A DNA stretch of 64,000 bases from Enterococcus pallens ATCC BAA-351. GTDB lineage: Bacteria; Bacillota; Bacilli; Lactobacillales; Enterococcaceae. Position numbers and translations under genes: made by a program. The DNA is taken from assembly GCF_000407485.1 (NCBI RefSeq), contig NZ_ASWD01000003.1:620001-684000 (forward strand). Reading direction: 5' to 3'. Below are positions 1 through 8,347 of the stretch, in pieces (the first letter of the stretch is position 1; each line of letters opens with the position of its first letter). The notes beneath the pieces were generated by a model. The model made no database searches. It was not told the DNA's origin and worked only from the letters and a program-made list of their open reading frames with translations.

Positions 1-733
1 CCACCGAACTAGTTTTGAAGCATTCGTCTGCTTCTATTAATTGTTCCTTAGTAAAAGGTTCCTCGATTAACTGGATTCCAAGTTTTTCAGCTAATTGTCG
101 CACTTTAATTTTCGTAATTCCTGGTAAAATTAATTCGCCATCCGGATGAGTATATAAAATACCATCTTTTACCATCCAAAGATTGGATGATGAAGCCTCT
201 GTCACAATACCATCTCTTATAAGTATAGCATCATCATAACCCTTCTCTTTTGCTTCGTTTAAAGCCAAAATATTACCTAATAAACTGATTGATTTAATGT
301 CGCAATGCAGCCAGCGTTTGTCAGGAACAAATCCACCATGAATGCCGTTCTCTAATTTTTCATTTGGTCGGCTTGTTGCTTGAATATCTGCTGTTAATAC
401 CGGCATAACCTCTTTAGCATCTGGAAAGTCATGTAATCTTGGCTTGGCCGTCCCGTGAGTTACTTGGAAGTAAAGACGTCCGTTTTTGATTCCTACTTCT
501 TCAGCAAACTTATGCAATCGCTGACTGAACTCTTCCTTAGTAAAGGGTAAGCTTAAACGAATCTTATTGGCACAGTGCCAGAAACGTTCTAAATGTTCTT
601 CTTCCATATACAGCAATCCATCGTAAATACGAATCACTTCATAAATTCCATCACCAAACTGATACCCGCGATCTTCCGTATCAATTCTTACTTCTGATTC
701 ATCAACAATTTTATCATTCCACAGTATTTTCAT
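1..733 (-). CDS. dat: D-amino-acid (D-alanine) aminotransferase, C-terminus cut by window edge
   Basis: Fold-type IV PLP aminotransferase that interconverts D-alanine/2-oxoglutarate and pyruvate/D-glutamate, supplying D-amino acids for peptidoglycan. Translation from the ATG at 733 begins MKILWNDKIVDESEVRID, followed by the family's DRGYQFGDGIYEV motif. The PLP lysine lies in the segment RWLHCDIKSINLLGN, and TEASSSNLW follows. About 244 codons are present; the reading frame runs off the window at base 1, so the last 40 or so residues are missing. It starts three bases after the ecsB stop, so it is probably the last gene of an ecsA-ecsB-dat transcript. The family assignment is firm; the exact substrate is inferred from the family. 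Confidence 0.9.
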   Translation of the reverse strand, partial: MKILWNDKIVDESEVRIDTEDRGYQFGDGIYEVIRIYDGLLYMEEEHLERFWHCANKIRLSLPFTKEEFSQRLHKFAEEVGIKNGRLYFQVTHGTAKPRLHDFPDAKEVMPVLTADIQATSRPNEKLENGIHGGFVPDKRWLHCDIKSISLLGNILALNEAKEKGYDDAILIRDGIVTEASSSNLWMVKDGILYTHPDGELILPGITKIKVRQLAEKLGIQLIEEPFTKEQLIEADECFKTSSV

Positions 734-736
734 TGG

Positions 737-1945
737 TTAATCCTCCATCTTTCTAATACGAACCGGCACATAAAACCAAACAAACAAAGCAGTTTCTCCT
801 ATTAAAATAGCAAACAGCAATAAACTATCCACCACAGTCAATTGGGTCAAGGCAACTCCGGCAAAAACAAAAGCCGCAATTCCTAACAAGCAAGCAATCA
901 TTTTTTGTAATGAAGCCTGCTTAGTCTTTTGACTAACCGGATACAATTGAATAAAACTAATATAATCGAATTGACTGTATAATGGAATCATTTGAAATCC
1001 AATTAAATAGATTAATAGGGCTGCTACGCCCGTGGCATAAAGAAAATCCTGCAAGGTAAAAATTAATATCCCGCCAATTACCACTAAGCGCAAGTAAAGT
1101 CCACTGTATTCAGAACCTCGTAGTGCCCGACGCATAAATAAATAAAGATAGGTGTTAGATTGCTTAAAGGTAATTCGTGCTAACAGGCCATCTAAGTATT
1201 TGCGACGTTTTACTTTAGCCTCAATTTCCGGCACATCTGTAAACAAATTAATAAACTGATAAATTCGATACAATCGACTCCGTTCAAGATCAGCCATTTT
1301 TTCCCAATCCAATAAACGAGCACCTGGCTTAGTTGTATGAGAAAAGATAAGCGTGAAAAGCAACGCTGCTCCAGTACCAGCTAATGGGGTTAGATATAAA
1401 CTAGCTGCAATTACTATCAAACTAGCTGCATACCACAACAATTTTAACTGCTGAATCTTGGAAACAGTTTCTTGGTAGCAAGCCAAACGTAAAATAGTTA
1501 AGTGACAATACTTTAATAGCCACAGCATTAGGGCAAACCAAACGATGTTGTTAAATCCATACCCGGTACTTACTACATACAGAGGCATCGATACTCCCAC
1601 AATTAGAGCAATCAGAATCATAGGAAAAACCAGCGAGTAACGCAGACCCTTTTGTAAATACCCCTCCATCTGCCGTTCCTTTGGCAAAATAAAAGTAGTA
1701 TCGGCTGGTTCAATTAATGTCACTAAATGACCAACGGGTAAAATTAAAAACCAGATAACACCAATTATAGGAAGTCCCCAAATAAAATCGGCTGGTAATT
1801 CTTTTAATAAATTGGAGTAGTAAAACCCCAGCCCTCCAACTAAAAATAAACAGACTAAGACAAAATGATCATTTAACACATAACGCATGTACTTCATCAT
1901 TTTCTTTTGATGCAGTCTTAGTCGTTGATTAAAAAAATCAGACAT
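737..1945 (-). CDS. ecsB: ABC transporter permease EcsB
   Basis: Integral membrane partner of the EcsA ATPase. The 402-residue product has a cytoplasmic amphipathic N-terminus (MSDFFNQRLRLHQKKMMKYMRYV) and many hydrophobic segments in two clusters (about residues 25-200 and 285-395), separated by a charged middle region containing LERSRLYRIYQFINLFTDVP, which is typical of EcsB. It overlaps the upstream ecsA by eight bases, which implies translational coupling. In Bacillus and related bacteria the Ecs exporter affects protein secretion, intramembrane proteolysis by RasP and competence. The transported substrate is not established, and nothing here reveals it. Confidence 0.88.
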   Translation of the reverse strand: MSDFFNQRLRLHQKKMMKYMRYVLNDHFVLVCLFLVGGLGFYYSNLLKELPADFIWGLPIIGVIWFLILPVGHLVTLIEPADTTFILPKERQMEGYLQKGLRYSLVFPMILIALIVGVSMPLYVVSTGYGFNNIVWFALMLWLLKYCHLTILRLACYQETVSKIQQLKLLWYAASLIVIAASLYLTPLAGTGAALLFTLIFSHTTKPGARLLDWEKMADLERSRLYRIYQFINLFTDVPEIEAKVKRRKYLDGLLARITFKQSNTYLYLFMRRALRGSEYSGLYLRLVVIGGILIFTLQDFLYATGVAALLIYLIGFQMIPLYSQFDYISFIQLYPVSQKTKQASLQKMIACLLGIAAFVFAGVALTQLTVVDSLLLFAILIGETALFVWFYVPVRIRKMED

Positions 1946-2678
1946 TCGCCTCAGACTCCTTTGTCAATGCGACATAGATTTCGTCCAAGGAAGAGCCTGG
2001 CAGATTAAATTCCTGCTGAAGCTCACTCAAGGTACCTTGCGCTCGTACTTCACCATTGTGTAAAACGACAAAACGATCACAATATTTTTCAGCAGTTGCT
2101 AAAATATGGGTGGACATCAGAATCGCAGCCCCTTCTTTTTTCATTGCCATCATCAATTCCAATAAAGCATTAATTGCTAATGGATCCAAACCTAAAAATG
2201 GTTCATCAATAATGTACAAGCTAGGTTGAATCAAAAAAGCGCACAACACCATTACTTTTTGCTTCATCCCTTTAGAGAAGTTCACTGGGAACCATTCCAA
2301 CCGATTTTCTAATCGGAAGGTTTTCAGCAACTGTTCAGCCCGCTGCATCGCCACCTCTTTAGGAATATCATAGGCCATCGCTGTCACTTCGATATGCTCC
2401 CGCAACGTTAATTCTTCATATAAAGAAGGTGTTTCAGGGATGAAACCAATCTTTTTGCGGTAATCCTCCGGTGCTTGAGCCAAGGTTAGATCGTCGATTG
2501 TAATTTTTCCTTTTTGAGGTGTTAATAAACCAATAATATTTTTTATTGTTGTAGATTTACCAGCTCCATTTAAACCAATTAGGCCGACCATCTCACCGTT
2601 TTTCACATCAAAACTAATATCTTTCAAAACAGGCAAATGACCATAGCCGCCTGTTACTTGCTGAATGGATAAACTCAT
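1938..2678 (-). CDS. ecsA: ABC transporter ATP-binding protein EcsA
   Basis: 246-residue nucleotide-binding subunit of the Ecs exporter. Walker A is GLNGAGKST (about residues 35-43), the signature region is the degenerate NFSKGMKQKVM rather than LSGGQ, which is usual for EcsA, and Walker B is YIIDEPFLGLDP, with the switch histidine in STHILA. The start ATG follows GGAGGGAATAAA. It is first in the ecsA-ecsB-dat transcript and is divergent from the HIT gene, the conserved arrangement in Firmicutes, where EcsAB and the HIT protein are neighbours. Confidence 0.92.
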   Translation of the reverse strand: MSLSIQQVTGGYGHLPVLKDISFDVKNGEMVGLIGLNGAGKSTTIKNIIGLLTPQKGKITIDDLTLAQAPEDYRKKIGFIPETPSLYEELTLREHIEVTAMAYDIPKEVAMQRAEQLLKTFRLENRLEWFPVNFSKGMKQKVMVLCAFLIQPSLYIIDEPFLGLDPLAINALLELMMAMKKEGAAILMSTHILATAEKYCDRFVVLHNGEVRAQGTLSELQQEFNLPGSSLDEIYVALTKESEANV

Positions 2679-2774
2679 TTTATTCCCTCCAATACTTGTC
2701 CTATATTATAGCAGAAGTTTTGCAAAGATTTTTGACAAAGTGATTTCATTTTTGCGCACAGTTGAGAAAAGTTA

Positions 2775-2783
2775 TGGTAAAGT
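2775..2783 (+). promoter_or_regulatory. Extended -10 promoter candidate for the HIT/YtxH pair
   Basis: TGG-TAAAGT (TG at 2775-2776, hexamer 2778-2783) forms an extended -10 about 30 bases before the HIT start. No good -35 lies at 17 bases; TTGACA at 2732-2737 is too far upstream to pair with it. The same TGG-TATAGT pattern precedes prsA. Confidence 0.4.
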
Positions 2784-2815
2784 GAAAGTAAGCAAAAAAA
2801 GAAAGGGTGTCTGTC

Positions 2816-3241
2816 ATGGAAAACTGTATCTTTTGTAAAATTATTAATCAAGAAATTCCCAGCTATAAAGTGTATGAAGACGATAAAGTCTATGCCTTTT
2901 TAGACCTATCTCAAGTAACAAAAGGGCATACTTTAGTTGTTCCGAAGCAGCATGTTGCTGATATTTTTGAATACGATGAAGCTTTAGCAGGTGAAGTATT
3001 TGCACGAATTCCTAAAGTTGCCAAAGCACTAGAAAAAGCTTTCCCCGAAATGGAGGGCTTGAATATCTTAAATAATAATAAAGAATTGGCTTATCAATCA
3101 GTCTTTCACTCTCATGTACATTTAATCCCACGTTACAGCAAGCAGGATGATTTCTCTATTCATTTTGGGGACAATTCTGAAAGCTACAGCAAAGAAGATA
3201 TGCAGGCGATTGCTGAAGCGATCAAGGAGCAGGTGAACTAA
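2816..3241 (+). CDS. hit: HIT family nucleotide-binding hydrolase
   Basis: Small histidine-triad protein (141 residues) that hydrolyses nucleotide phosphoramidates or dinucleoside polyphosphates. An N-terminal zinc-type motif C-I-F-C-K-I is followed by the catalytic HIT motif H-S-H-V-H-L-I near residue 100. A GTG at 2807 would add three residues, but the ribosome site AAAGG ends directly against it and sits nine bases before the ATG at 2816, so the ATG is preferred. The YtxH gene begins on the base after its stop codon, so the two are co-translated. Its genomic link to ecsA/ecsB is conserved, but the physiological role in this order is unknown. Confidence 0.92.
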   Translation: MENCIFCKIINQEIPSYKVYEDDKVYAFLDLSQVTKGHTLVVPKQHVADIFEYDEALAGEVFARIPKVAKALEKAFPEMEGLNILNNNKELAYQSVFHSHVHLIPRYSKQDDFSIHFGDNSESYSKEDMQAIAEAIKEQVN

Positions 3242-3628
3242 ATGGGCTTTTTCAAAGGACTCTTAGTGGGTGCCGGAATTGGAACTGTTGGCGGATTACT
3301 CTTTGCCCCGAGAAAAGGTGAGGAAACCCGCGAGAAATTAGTGAACGATGTTCGTGATGTTGTTCAGTTAACCGATGAGCTGAATGACAGCTTAACTGAT
3401 TTTCGTGAATCCTTAGTGGAACTAAAAACAACTGTTAATACGTTAGTCCCTGAATTTAAAGCCGAAATAGAAAGTGACATTGAGGAGTTTAAATTTCAGG
3501 CTGAACCACGGATTCAGCAAATCCAAGAACAAGTAGCGCTCATTCAAAGTCATTTGCCGGAAGAAATGCAAAACAATACCAACAAACAGGGACGTTTTAT
3601 CTTAGAACGCCCTGGTAAACTTAAATAA
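3242..3628 (+). CDS. YtxH domain-containing protein
   Basis: 128-residue small protein with one N-terminal glycine-rich hydrophobic segment (FFKGLLVGAGIGTVGGLLFA), then APRKGEETREK, the hallmark of the YtxH/gas-vesicle-like family. The rest is a charged, probably coiled-coil helix (residues 30-115). It is probably membrane-anchored with the helical part in the cytoplasm. The ATG abuts the HIT stop codon. Members of this family are often stress-associated, but no biochemical role is known, and none is claimed here. Confidence 0.8.
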   Translation: MGFFKGLLVGAGIGTVGGLLFAPRKGEETREKLVNDVRDVVQLTDELNDSLTDFRESLVELKTTVNTLVPEFKAEIESDIEEFKFQAEPRIQQIQEQVALIQSHLPEEMQNNTNKQGRFILERPGKLK

Positions 3629-3633
3629 TCAAC

Positions 3634-3670
3634 AGGACGGGCACATTTTTATGGCTCCGTCCTTTCTTTT
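3634..3670 (+). terminator. Rho-independent terminator after HIT/YtxH
   Basis: AGGACGG (3634-3640) pairs with CCGTCCT (3657-3663), followed by TTTCTTTT. It ends the HIT-YtxH transcript before the prsA promoter. Confidence 0.85.
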
Positions 3671-3734
3671 ATGCCTTTAATGTGAATTTTTATAGAAACT
3701 ATCTGTAAAAGTCTTTATTTTACAAATTTAAGTG

Positions 3735-3743
3735 TGGTATAGT
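3735..3743 (+). promoter_or_regulatory. Extended -10 promoter of prsA
   Basis: TGG-TATAGT (3735-3743), with the TG dinucleotide and only a weak AT-rich -35 zone. It lies 51 bases before the prsA ATG, after the preceding terminator. Confidence 0.5.
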
Positions 3744-3794
3744 GATTGAGGAGCAATAATACGCAAATAACTTAATACAGGAGTGTAACTTAGA

Positions 3795-4820
3795 ATGAAG
3801 AAAAAAATCGTTTTAGCTACTGCTGGACTATTAAGCGTCTTAGTCTTAGGTGCTTGTTCAAGTAGCAACAGTCAAGAAATCGCAACAATGAAAGGCGGTA
3901 AATTGACCGTAGAAGATTTTTACAATGAAGCAAAGAAAGAACAAACTAACCAACAATTAGTTCGCAACATGATTATCTATGATGTCTTTGAAAATGCTTA
4001 TGGAGACAAGGTTACTGATAAACAGATCGACAAAGAGTACAACAAACAAGCAAAACAATTAGGCGATAGCTTTGAAAGTCAGTTACAAGCTGCTGGCTAT
4101 ACAAAATCTTCTTATAAAGACTACCTAAAACAGTCTTTAGCTTTCCAAGAAGGAATCAAGAGCCACATTAAACTAACAGATGCTGACAAAAAAGCAGCAT
4201 GGGAATCTTTCCATCCAGAAGTAGAAGCTAGAGTCATTCTGGCAAGTAGTGAAGATGAGGCCAACGAAATCAAGAAGCAACTTGATGATGGCGGCGACTT
4301 TGCTAAGATTGCTAAAGAAAAATCACAAGATACTGCTACTAAAGAAGATGGCGGTAAAGTTAAGTTTGATTCACAATCCGACGCTGTTCCTTCTGAAGTA
4401 AAAGAAGCAGCATTTGCTTTGAAAGACGGCGAAGTATCAGCTGTAGTTTCTGCAATGGACGCTTCTACTTATCAAACAGCTTACTACATCGTTAAAATGG
4501 AGAAAAACACTCCTAAAGGTAACGATATGAGCAAATATGAAAAAGAAGTAAATGAAATTGCTGAGAACACAAAAATGGCTGACCAAACCTTCACTTCTGA
4601 AGTAATCGGTGAAGAGTTGAAGAAAGCAAATGTGAAGATTAAAGACGAAGCCTTCGACAACATTTTGTCTGACTTCTTAGGAACAACTGATTCTACTGGA
4701 ACTTCTTCATCTAAGAAATCTTCAGACAAAGAATCTAAATCTTCTACAGAGGCATCAACTGAAGCATCAAGTCAAGCTTCTACTGAAGAATCACAAAGCA
4801 GCACTGAAGCATCTAATTAA
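3795..4820 (+). CDS. prsA: PrsA-type foldase lipoprotein (parvulin peptidyl-prolyl isomerase)
   Basis: Extracytoplasmic chaperone that helps secreted proteins fold after Sec translocation. A signal peptide ends in a lipobox L-G-A-C with the lipidated cysteine at residue 21. N-terminal SurA-like helices follow, then a PPIC parvulin domain at about residues 140-245 (ARVILASSEDEANEIKKQL, DGGDFAKIAKEKSQD, GGKVKF). The last 45 residues are a Ser/Thr/Glu-rich tail (repeated SSTEAST-like units) that is probably disordered at the cell surface and is longer than in Bacillus PrsA. AGGAG ends 11 bases before the ATG. It is a single gene between two terminators. Confidence 0.93.
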   Translation: MKKKIVLATAGLLSVLVLGACSSSNSQEIATMKGGKLTVEDFYNEAKKEQTNQQLVRNMIIYDVFENAYGDKVTDKQIDKEYNKQAKQLGDSFESQLQAAGYTKSSYKDYLKQSLAFQEGIKSHIKLTDADKKAAWESFHPEVEARVILASSEDEANEIKKQLDDGGDFAKIAKEKSQDTATKEDGGKVKFDSQSDAVPSEVKEAAFALKDGEVSAVVSAMDASTYQTAYYIVKMEKNTPKGNDMSKYEKEVNEIAENTKMADQTFTSEVIGEELKKANVKIKDEAFDNILSDFLGTTDSTGTSSSKKSSDKESKSSTEASTEASSQASTEESQSSTEASN

Positions 4821-4825
4821 ACACA

Positions 4826-4858
4826 AAAAGGGAATTCCAATTGGAGTTCCCTTTTCTT
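4826..4858 (+). terminator. Rho-independent terminator of prsA
   Basis: AAAAGGGAATTCC (4826-4838) pairs with GGAGTTCCCTTTT (4843-4855), followed by CTTC. The arm contains its own A/T-tracts, so it could act in both directions. Confidence 0.85.
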
Positions 4859-4867
4859 CGTTATTCA

Positions 4868-4876
4868 TGCTACAAT
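4868..4876 (+). promoter_or_regulatory. Extended -10 promoter of the NUDIX gene
   Basis: TGC-TACAAT (4868-4876) lies 38 bases before the ATG and immediately after the prsA terminator. No convincing -35 was seen. Confidence 0.4.
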
Positions 4877-4914
4877 ATGGTATCAATTACTTTTAACAGA
4901 TAAGGTGGATAGTC

Positions 4915-5742
4915 ATGAAAGAATTCCCTTCAAAAGAAGCAGAAAAGGATTATTATGAACACGAAGCTTCCGAGGCAGAATTTTTGTCTTGGTATAAGCA
5001 GCAAGATCATCCCCAATATGAAAAGCCATCCGTAACAGTGGATATCGTTGTCATGGGTTACAATAAAGAAGAAGATCAGTTAAAAATTCTTTTGATACAA
5101 CGTCGTGGCAATCCTTACCGCAACTCGTGGGCGTTACCTGGAGGTTTCGTTCAAAGCAATGAATCTACCAATGACAGTGTTCGTCGGGAAACTAAAGAAG
5201 AAACTGGTTTAACGATTGGTCGACGCAATGTGGAACAACTACATACCTTTAGTACACCAAATCGTGATCCGCGTGGCTGGGTTATCACCGTCAGTTATAT
5301 TGCTTTTCTAGGTCAAGTACCTCCAAAAGCTGGTGATGATACGCAGGATGCTCGCTGGTTTAATATGGAACGTCATGGTGATTCATTGTTCTTAACTAGC
5401 GATGATATTTCGATTGAAATTGATTTAGAAACGGGAAAATCAATTGGCAGGGACACCTTGGCTTTTGATCACAATGAAATTATTCGCAAAGCCTTCAACC
5501 GTGTAGTAAATAAAATGGACCACGAACCACTGATCCTTCAAGTACTAGGTGATGAATTTACTATCACTGAAGCGCGCAAAGTATTTGCGAAGTTTTTAGG
5601 AATTGATTTTAAAACAGTGGATCACTCCAATTTCAAAAAAGCTATGCTGCAATATTTTGATGAAATCGGTGAACGTCCAGTAGGTATTGGCCGACCATCA
5701 AAAATTTATCGTTTAAAAGATGAAATTGGTGAAAAGAAATAA
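4915..5742 (+). CDS. NUDIX hydrolase with C-terminal winged helix (NrtR-like)
   Basis: 275 residues in two parts. Residues 40-165 form a NUDIX domain with a complete Nudix box: G-x5-E, seven residues, then RETKEETGL. Residues 200-275 form a winged-helix-like segment (FTITEARKVFAKFLG ... RPVGIGRPSKIYRL). This architecture is shared by the ADP-ribose-responsive NAD regulator NrtR and by ADP-ribose pyrophosphatases fused to a wing domain. Because the Nudix box keeps its catalytic glutamates, hydrolysis is possible, whereas many true NrtR repressors have degenerate boxes. No NAD genes are adjacent, so a regulatory role is only an inference. Confidence 0.8.
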   Translation: MKEFPSKEAEKDYYEHEASEAEFLSWYKQQDHPQYEKPSVTVDIVVMGYNKEEDQLKILLIQRRGNPYRNSWALPGGFVQSNESTNDSVRRETKEETGLTIGRRNVEQLHTFSTPNRDPRGWVITVSYIAFLGQVPPKAGDDTQDARWFNMERHGDSLFLTSDDISIEIDLETGKSIGRDTLAFDHNEIIRKAFNRVVNKMDHEPLILQVLGDEFTITEARKVFAKFLGIDFKTVDHSNFKKAMLQYFDEIGERPVGIGRPSKIYRLKDEIGEKK

Positions 5743-5754
5743 TTGAATAACTGG

Positions 5755-5787
5755 AAAACCGGCCAGACTCGTCTCTAGCCGGTTTTT
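5755..5787. terminator. Terminator between the NUDIX and helD genes
   Basis: AAAACCGGC (5755-5763) pairs with GCCGGTTTTT (5778-5787). The stem has A-runs on one side and T-runs on the other, so it can end both converging transcripts. Confidence 0.85.
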
Positions 5788-5791
5788 GTAT

Positions 5792-7759
5792 TTATCTGGT
5801 AAAGATAATTAGCTGGTGAAGTGCTCGAGTACAACAAGTATACAATCGATTATTTTTACGTTGCAGCTGCTGAGTTTCAATATCCGGTAAAATTACGGTA
5901 TCAAATTCTAACCCCTTAGCAAACTGAATCGTTGTCACTACAATATTATCCTCAATTTTATTGGTGTTTTCAGTGACAATTGTTGCCGAAACAGACAGTT
6001 CTTCAGCCAATTGATAAACTTCCTGCTGACTTTGACAAATAATTCCACAGGTTGAGAAGCCACTCTTCTGAAACTCAACCAATCTTTTCCTGATTTTAGT
6101 CCATTTATCCTCTAAATTTTCAATAGCTGTGACTTCTACAGGAGCCCCATGTCGATTAACAACATTCAGCTCTGAATTGTTTGAAAACTGTTTAGCAAAT
6201 TCGATAATCTCATAACTAGAACGATAGCTTTGGTTAAATTCTACTACCCGGTTCGCTGGTAAAAGTTGGGCTAATTTTTCTAAAAACAATTGCTGATCGC
6301 CAATTAATGCCTGATTAATGTCCCCACAGATTGTTTTCTCACCTGGGAAAAGCATCTGCAGTACTTGGAATTGCAAGATAGAGTAATCTTGCATCTCGTC
6401 GACAACTAAGTGCTGAATGTGTTGTGTTGGTTTAATTCCTTCCAAATGGAGTTTGAAATATAGATAAGGATACAAATCACTATTTTCCAAATAGTCTTTG
6501 CCACTAGCGCCTCGATATTTCTGTGGTAAAGTTTCTAAAAATCCCAAATAAGCTGCTAGGCTGTCTGAATATCCCAATCGCTTTTTGAGCTTAGCAGCAA
6601 TTGACTTACTGCTATTTATCCTTTCTTCTTCTGCAATTCTTCTACTAACTTCTTCAATCAAAACAAATAATGGCTTAACGTTTTCAAATAATTTTGACAG
6701 CCTTTCTTTGGTGATTCGTTTCTCCTCTGACAGTATTAAGTCTTCTAAAGAAACCTGTTGCATCAATTGCTGAAGATAAGCTATCAGCTTTTCGAAAAAA
6801 TCTGAGGAGCTCCGGTAACGATAACTTTGACTTCGCAAAGAATTAGGCTGCTCAAGTATTTCCGTTAATTCTGCCTGCCGACTGGATACAGAAATAGCTT
6901 CATCGATGAAGCTTTTTCCCAACGAACCAATATCCATTTGCTGTAATTCATTTTCTCCTAATTCGGGCAGAATATTGCTGATGTAGCTGGAAAAAATTTG
7001 ATTAGGTGACACAATCAAAATGTTTTCAGCAGTGAGGCTGTCCCTTTTTTGATACAGTAGAAAAGCCATTCGATGCAAAGCAACTGAGGTCTTTCCTGAA
7101 CCAGCCACACCTTGAATAATCAAATTTTTCGTTTTAGTGTCGCGAATCACTTCATTTTGTTCCTTTTGAATGGTTTGAATGATGGTCTTCATTTCATGAG
7201 AAGAAATTTGACTCAGCTCGTGTAATAGGAATTCGTCATTAACCGTGTCCTCTGTATCTACCATTAAACGAATCTTTCCATCTTTTATTTCAAATTGCTT
7301 TTTTTCCAAAATATTCCCGCTAAATATTTTACCAAAGGATTCGTAACAGCCCTTTCCAAGATTGAATTCATAATACAGAGAAGCAATGGGTGCTCGCCAA
7401 TCATAAATCAGCTGTTCTCCCCTATCGTTAGCAAAACCGTAACGTCCAATATAAAATGGCTCGACCTCTTCTTCTTGCTGATACTGAAATCCTATTTTTG
7501 CAAAGTATGGATTGCTCATTTGATAATTCAATTTTTGCAGAATCCCTGTTTCTAACGTACTTCTGTGGTCAATGAAACTCATTGTCTGCTGATAATTATA
7601 CACCTCATATTTGTCCAGCTCTGCTTTATAATCAACCGTATGCCGCTTTAATTCTTTGTACTGATCTTCATTAGAATCAATCGTTGCTTCAAGTAAGTTA
7701 GCCTGTTCGCTAATCGTTTCAATGATTCTTTCAAGATATTGTTCTTCTGTGACATTCAT
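5792..7759 (-). CDS. helD: HelD-like UvrD/Rep superfamily ATPase (RNA polymerase recycling)
   Basis: 655-residue superfamily 1 ATPase. An N-terminal coiled coil (residues 1-60) is followed by a domain with FYIGRYGFANDRGEQLIYDWRAP, characteristic of HelD, then Walker A GVAGSGKTS near residue 220, a DEMQDY Walker B near 455, and C-terminal helicase motifs (FNQSYRSS, ATIVTENTNK, TTIQFAKGLEFDTVI, TCCTRALHQL). In Bacillus, HelD binds RNA polymerase and releases it from stalled complexes rather than unwinding DNA. This protein is about 120 residues shorter than the Bacillus one, mainly in the middle. A general SF1 helicase is the alternative reading. Confidence 0.8.
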   Translation of the reverse strand: MNVTEEQYLERIIETISEQANLLEATIDSNEDQYKELKRHTVDYKAELDKYEVYNYQQTMSFIDHRSTLETGILQKLNYQMSNPYFAKIGFQYQQEEEVEPFYIGRYGFANDRGEQLIYDWRAPIASLYYEFNLGKGCYESFGKIFSGNILEKKQFEIKDGKIRLMVDTEDTVNDEFLLHELSQISSHEMKTIIQTIQKEQNEVIRDTKTKNLIIQGVAGSGKTSVALHRMAFLLYQKRDSLTAENILIVSPNQIFSSYISNILPELGENELQQMDIGSLGKSFIDEAISVSSRQAELTEILEQPNSLRSQSYRYRSSSDFFEKLIAYLQQLMQQVSLEDLILSEEKRITKERLSKLFENVKPLFVLIEEVSRRIAEEERINSSKSIAAKLKKRLGYSDSLAAYLGFLETLPQKYRGASGKDYLENSDLYPYLYFKLHLEGIKPTQHIQHLVVDEMQDYSILQFQVLQMLFPGEKTICGDINQALIGDQQLFLEKLAQLLPANRVVEFNQSYRSSYEIIEFAKQFSNNSELNVVNRHGAPVEVTAIENLEDKWTKIRKRLVEFQKSGFSTCGIICQSQQEVYQLAEELSVSATIVTENTNKIEDNIVVTTIQFAKGLEFDTVILPDIETQQLQRKNNRLYTCCTRALHQLIIFTR

Positions 7760-7835
7760 CCGATCATCCCCCTTTGTAAATAGACCTATAGTATACGGGA
7801 AACAAAAAGGTTGGTGGGTTAGTGGAGCGTTAAAG

Positions 7836-7865
7836 TAAAAAGAACCCTCAGTCGATGACTGAGAG
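7836..7865 (-). terminator. Terminator of the VOC gene
   Basis: On the minus strand CTCTCAGTC-ATC-GACTGAGGG is followed by TTCTTTTT (stem arms 7845-7853 and 7857-7865). Confidence 0.85.
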
Positions 7866-7876
7866 TCCGTTGTATA

Positions 7877-8275
7877 CTAACTATTCATCCAATTTGGTTC
7901 TAAAATATTGCCATCTGGATCTTCTACTTCTAAACCAAACATTTGATCTTCGGGAATTCCCATATCAATATGATAGTAATCCCCGCCAGTTGCTCTAGCC
8001 TTTTCTGCAAACTGCTTAACCGCTTCAGCACTTTCTAAGCTAAATGAAACGAGTACACTGCTAGTAGTTTTAGGATCAGCTATTTTACGATCTTTAATAA
8101 ACTTTCGATAAAAGTCATAAGTCAATAACATAATCCAGAAATGGTCATCCCAGACTACTGCACTAGCCTCTTCCGTAGAAAACTCTTCGTTTTTTTTAAA
8201 TCCTAATGCTTCGTAAAACTGAATCGAACGCGGCAAATCGGTTACTGGAAAATTAACAAATACCATACTTGTCAT
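7877..8275 (-). CDS. VOC (glyoxalase/bleomycin-resistance) superfamily protein
   Basis: 132-residue protein beginning MTSMVFVNFPVTDLPRSIQFYEALGF, a typical VOC beta-alpha opening, and ending with the paired motif VEDPDGNILEP that supplies the last metal-ligand glutamate. An in-frame ATG at 8284 would add three residues, but AGAGAGG abuts it and is ten bases from the ATG at 8275, which is therefore preferred. VOC proteins bind metals and act as lyases, dioxygenases or drug-binding proteins. The substrate cannot be named. Confidence 0.8.
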   Translation of the reverse strand: MTSMVFVNFPVTDLPRSIQFYEALGFKKNEEFSTEEASAVVWDDHFWIMLLTYDFYRKFIKDRKIADPKTTSSVLVSFSLESAEAVKQFAEKARATGGDYYHIDMGIPEDQMFGLEVEDPDGNILEPNWMNS

Positions 8276-8347
8276 TCTGACCATCCTCTCTTTAACGTTA
8301 TTATGCGCGCCAAAGAAAACGGTGTCAAAATCTTTGATTGGCTTAGT

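Noticed and set aside
2732-2737. TTGACA as -35 for the HIT gene
   Set aside because: No -10-like hexamer lies 16-18 bases downstream; the extended -10 at 2778-2783 is too far away.
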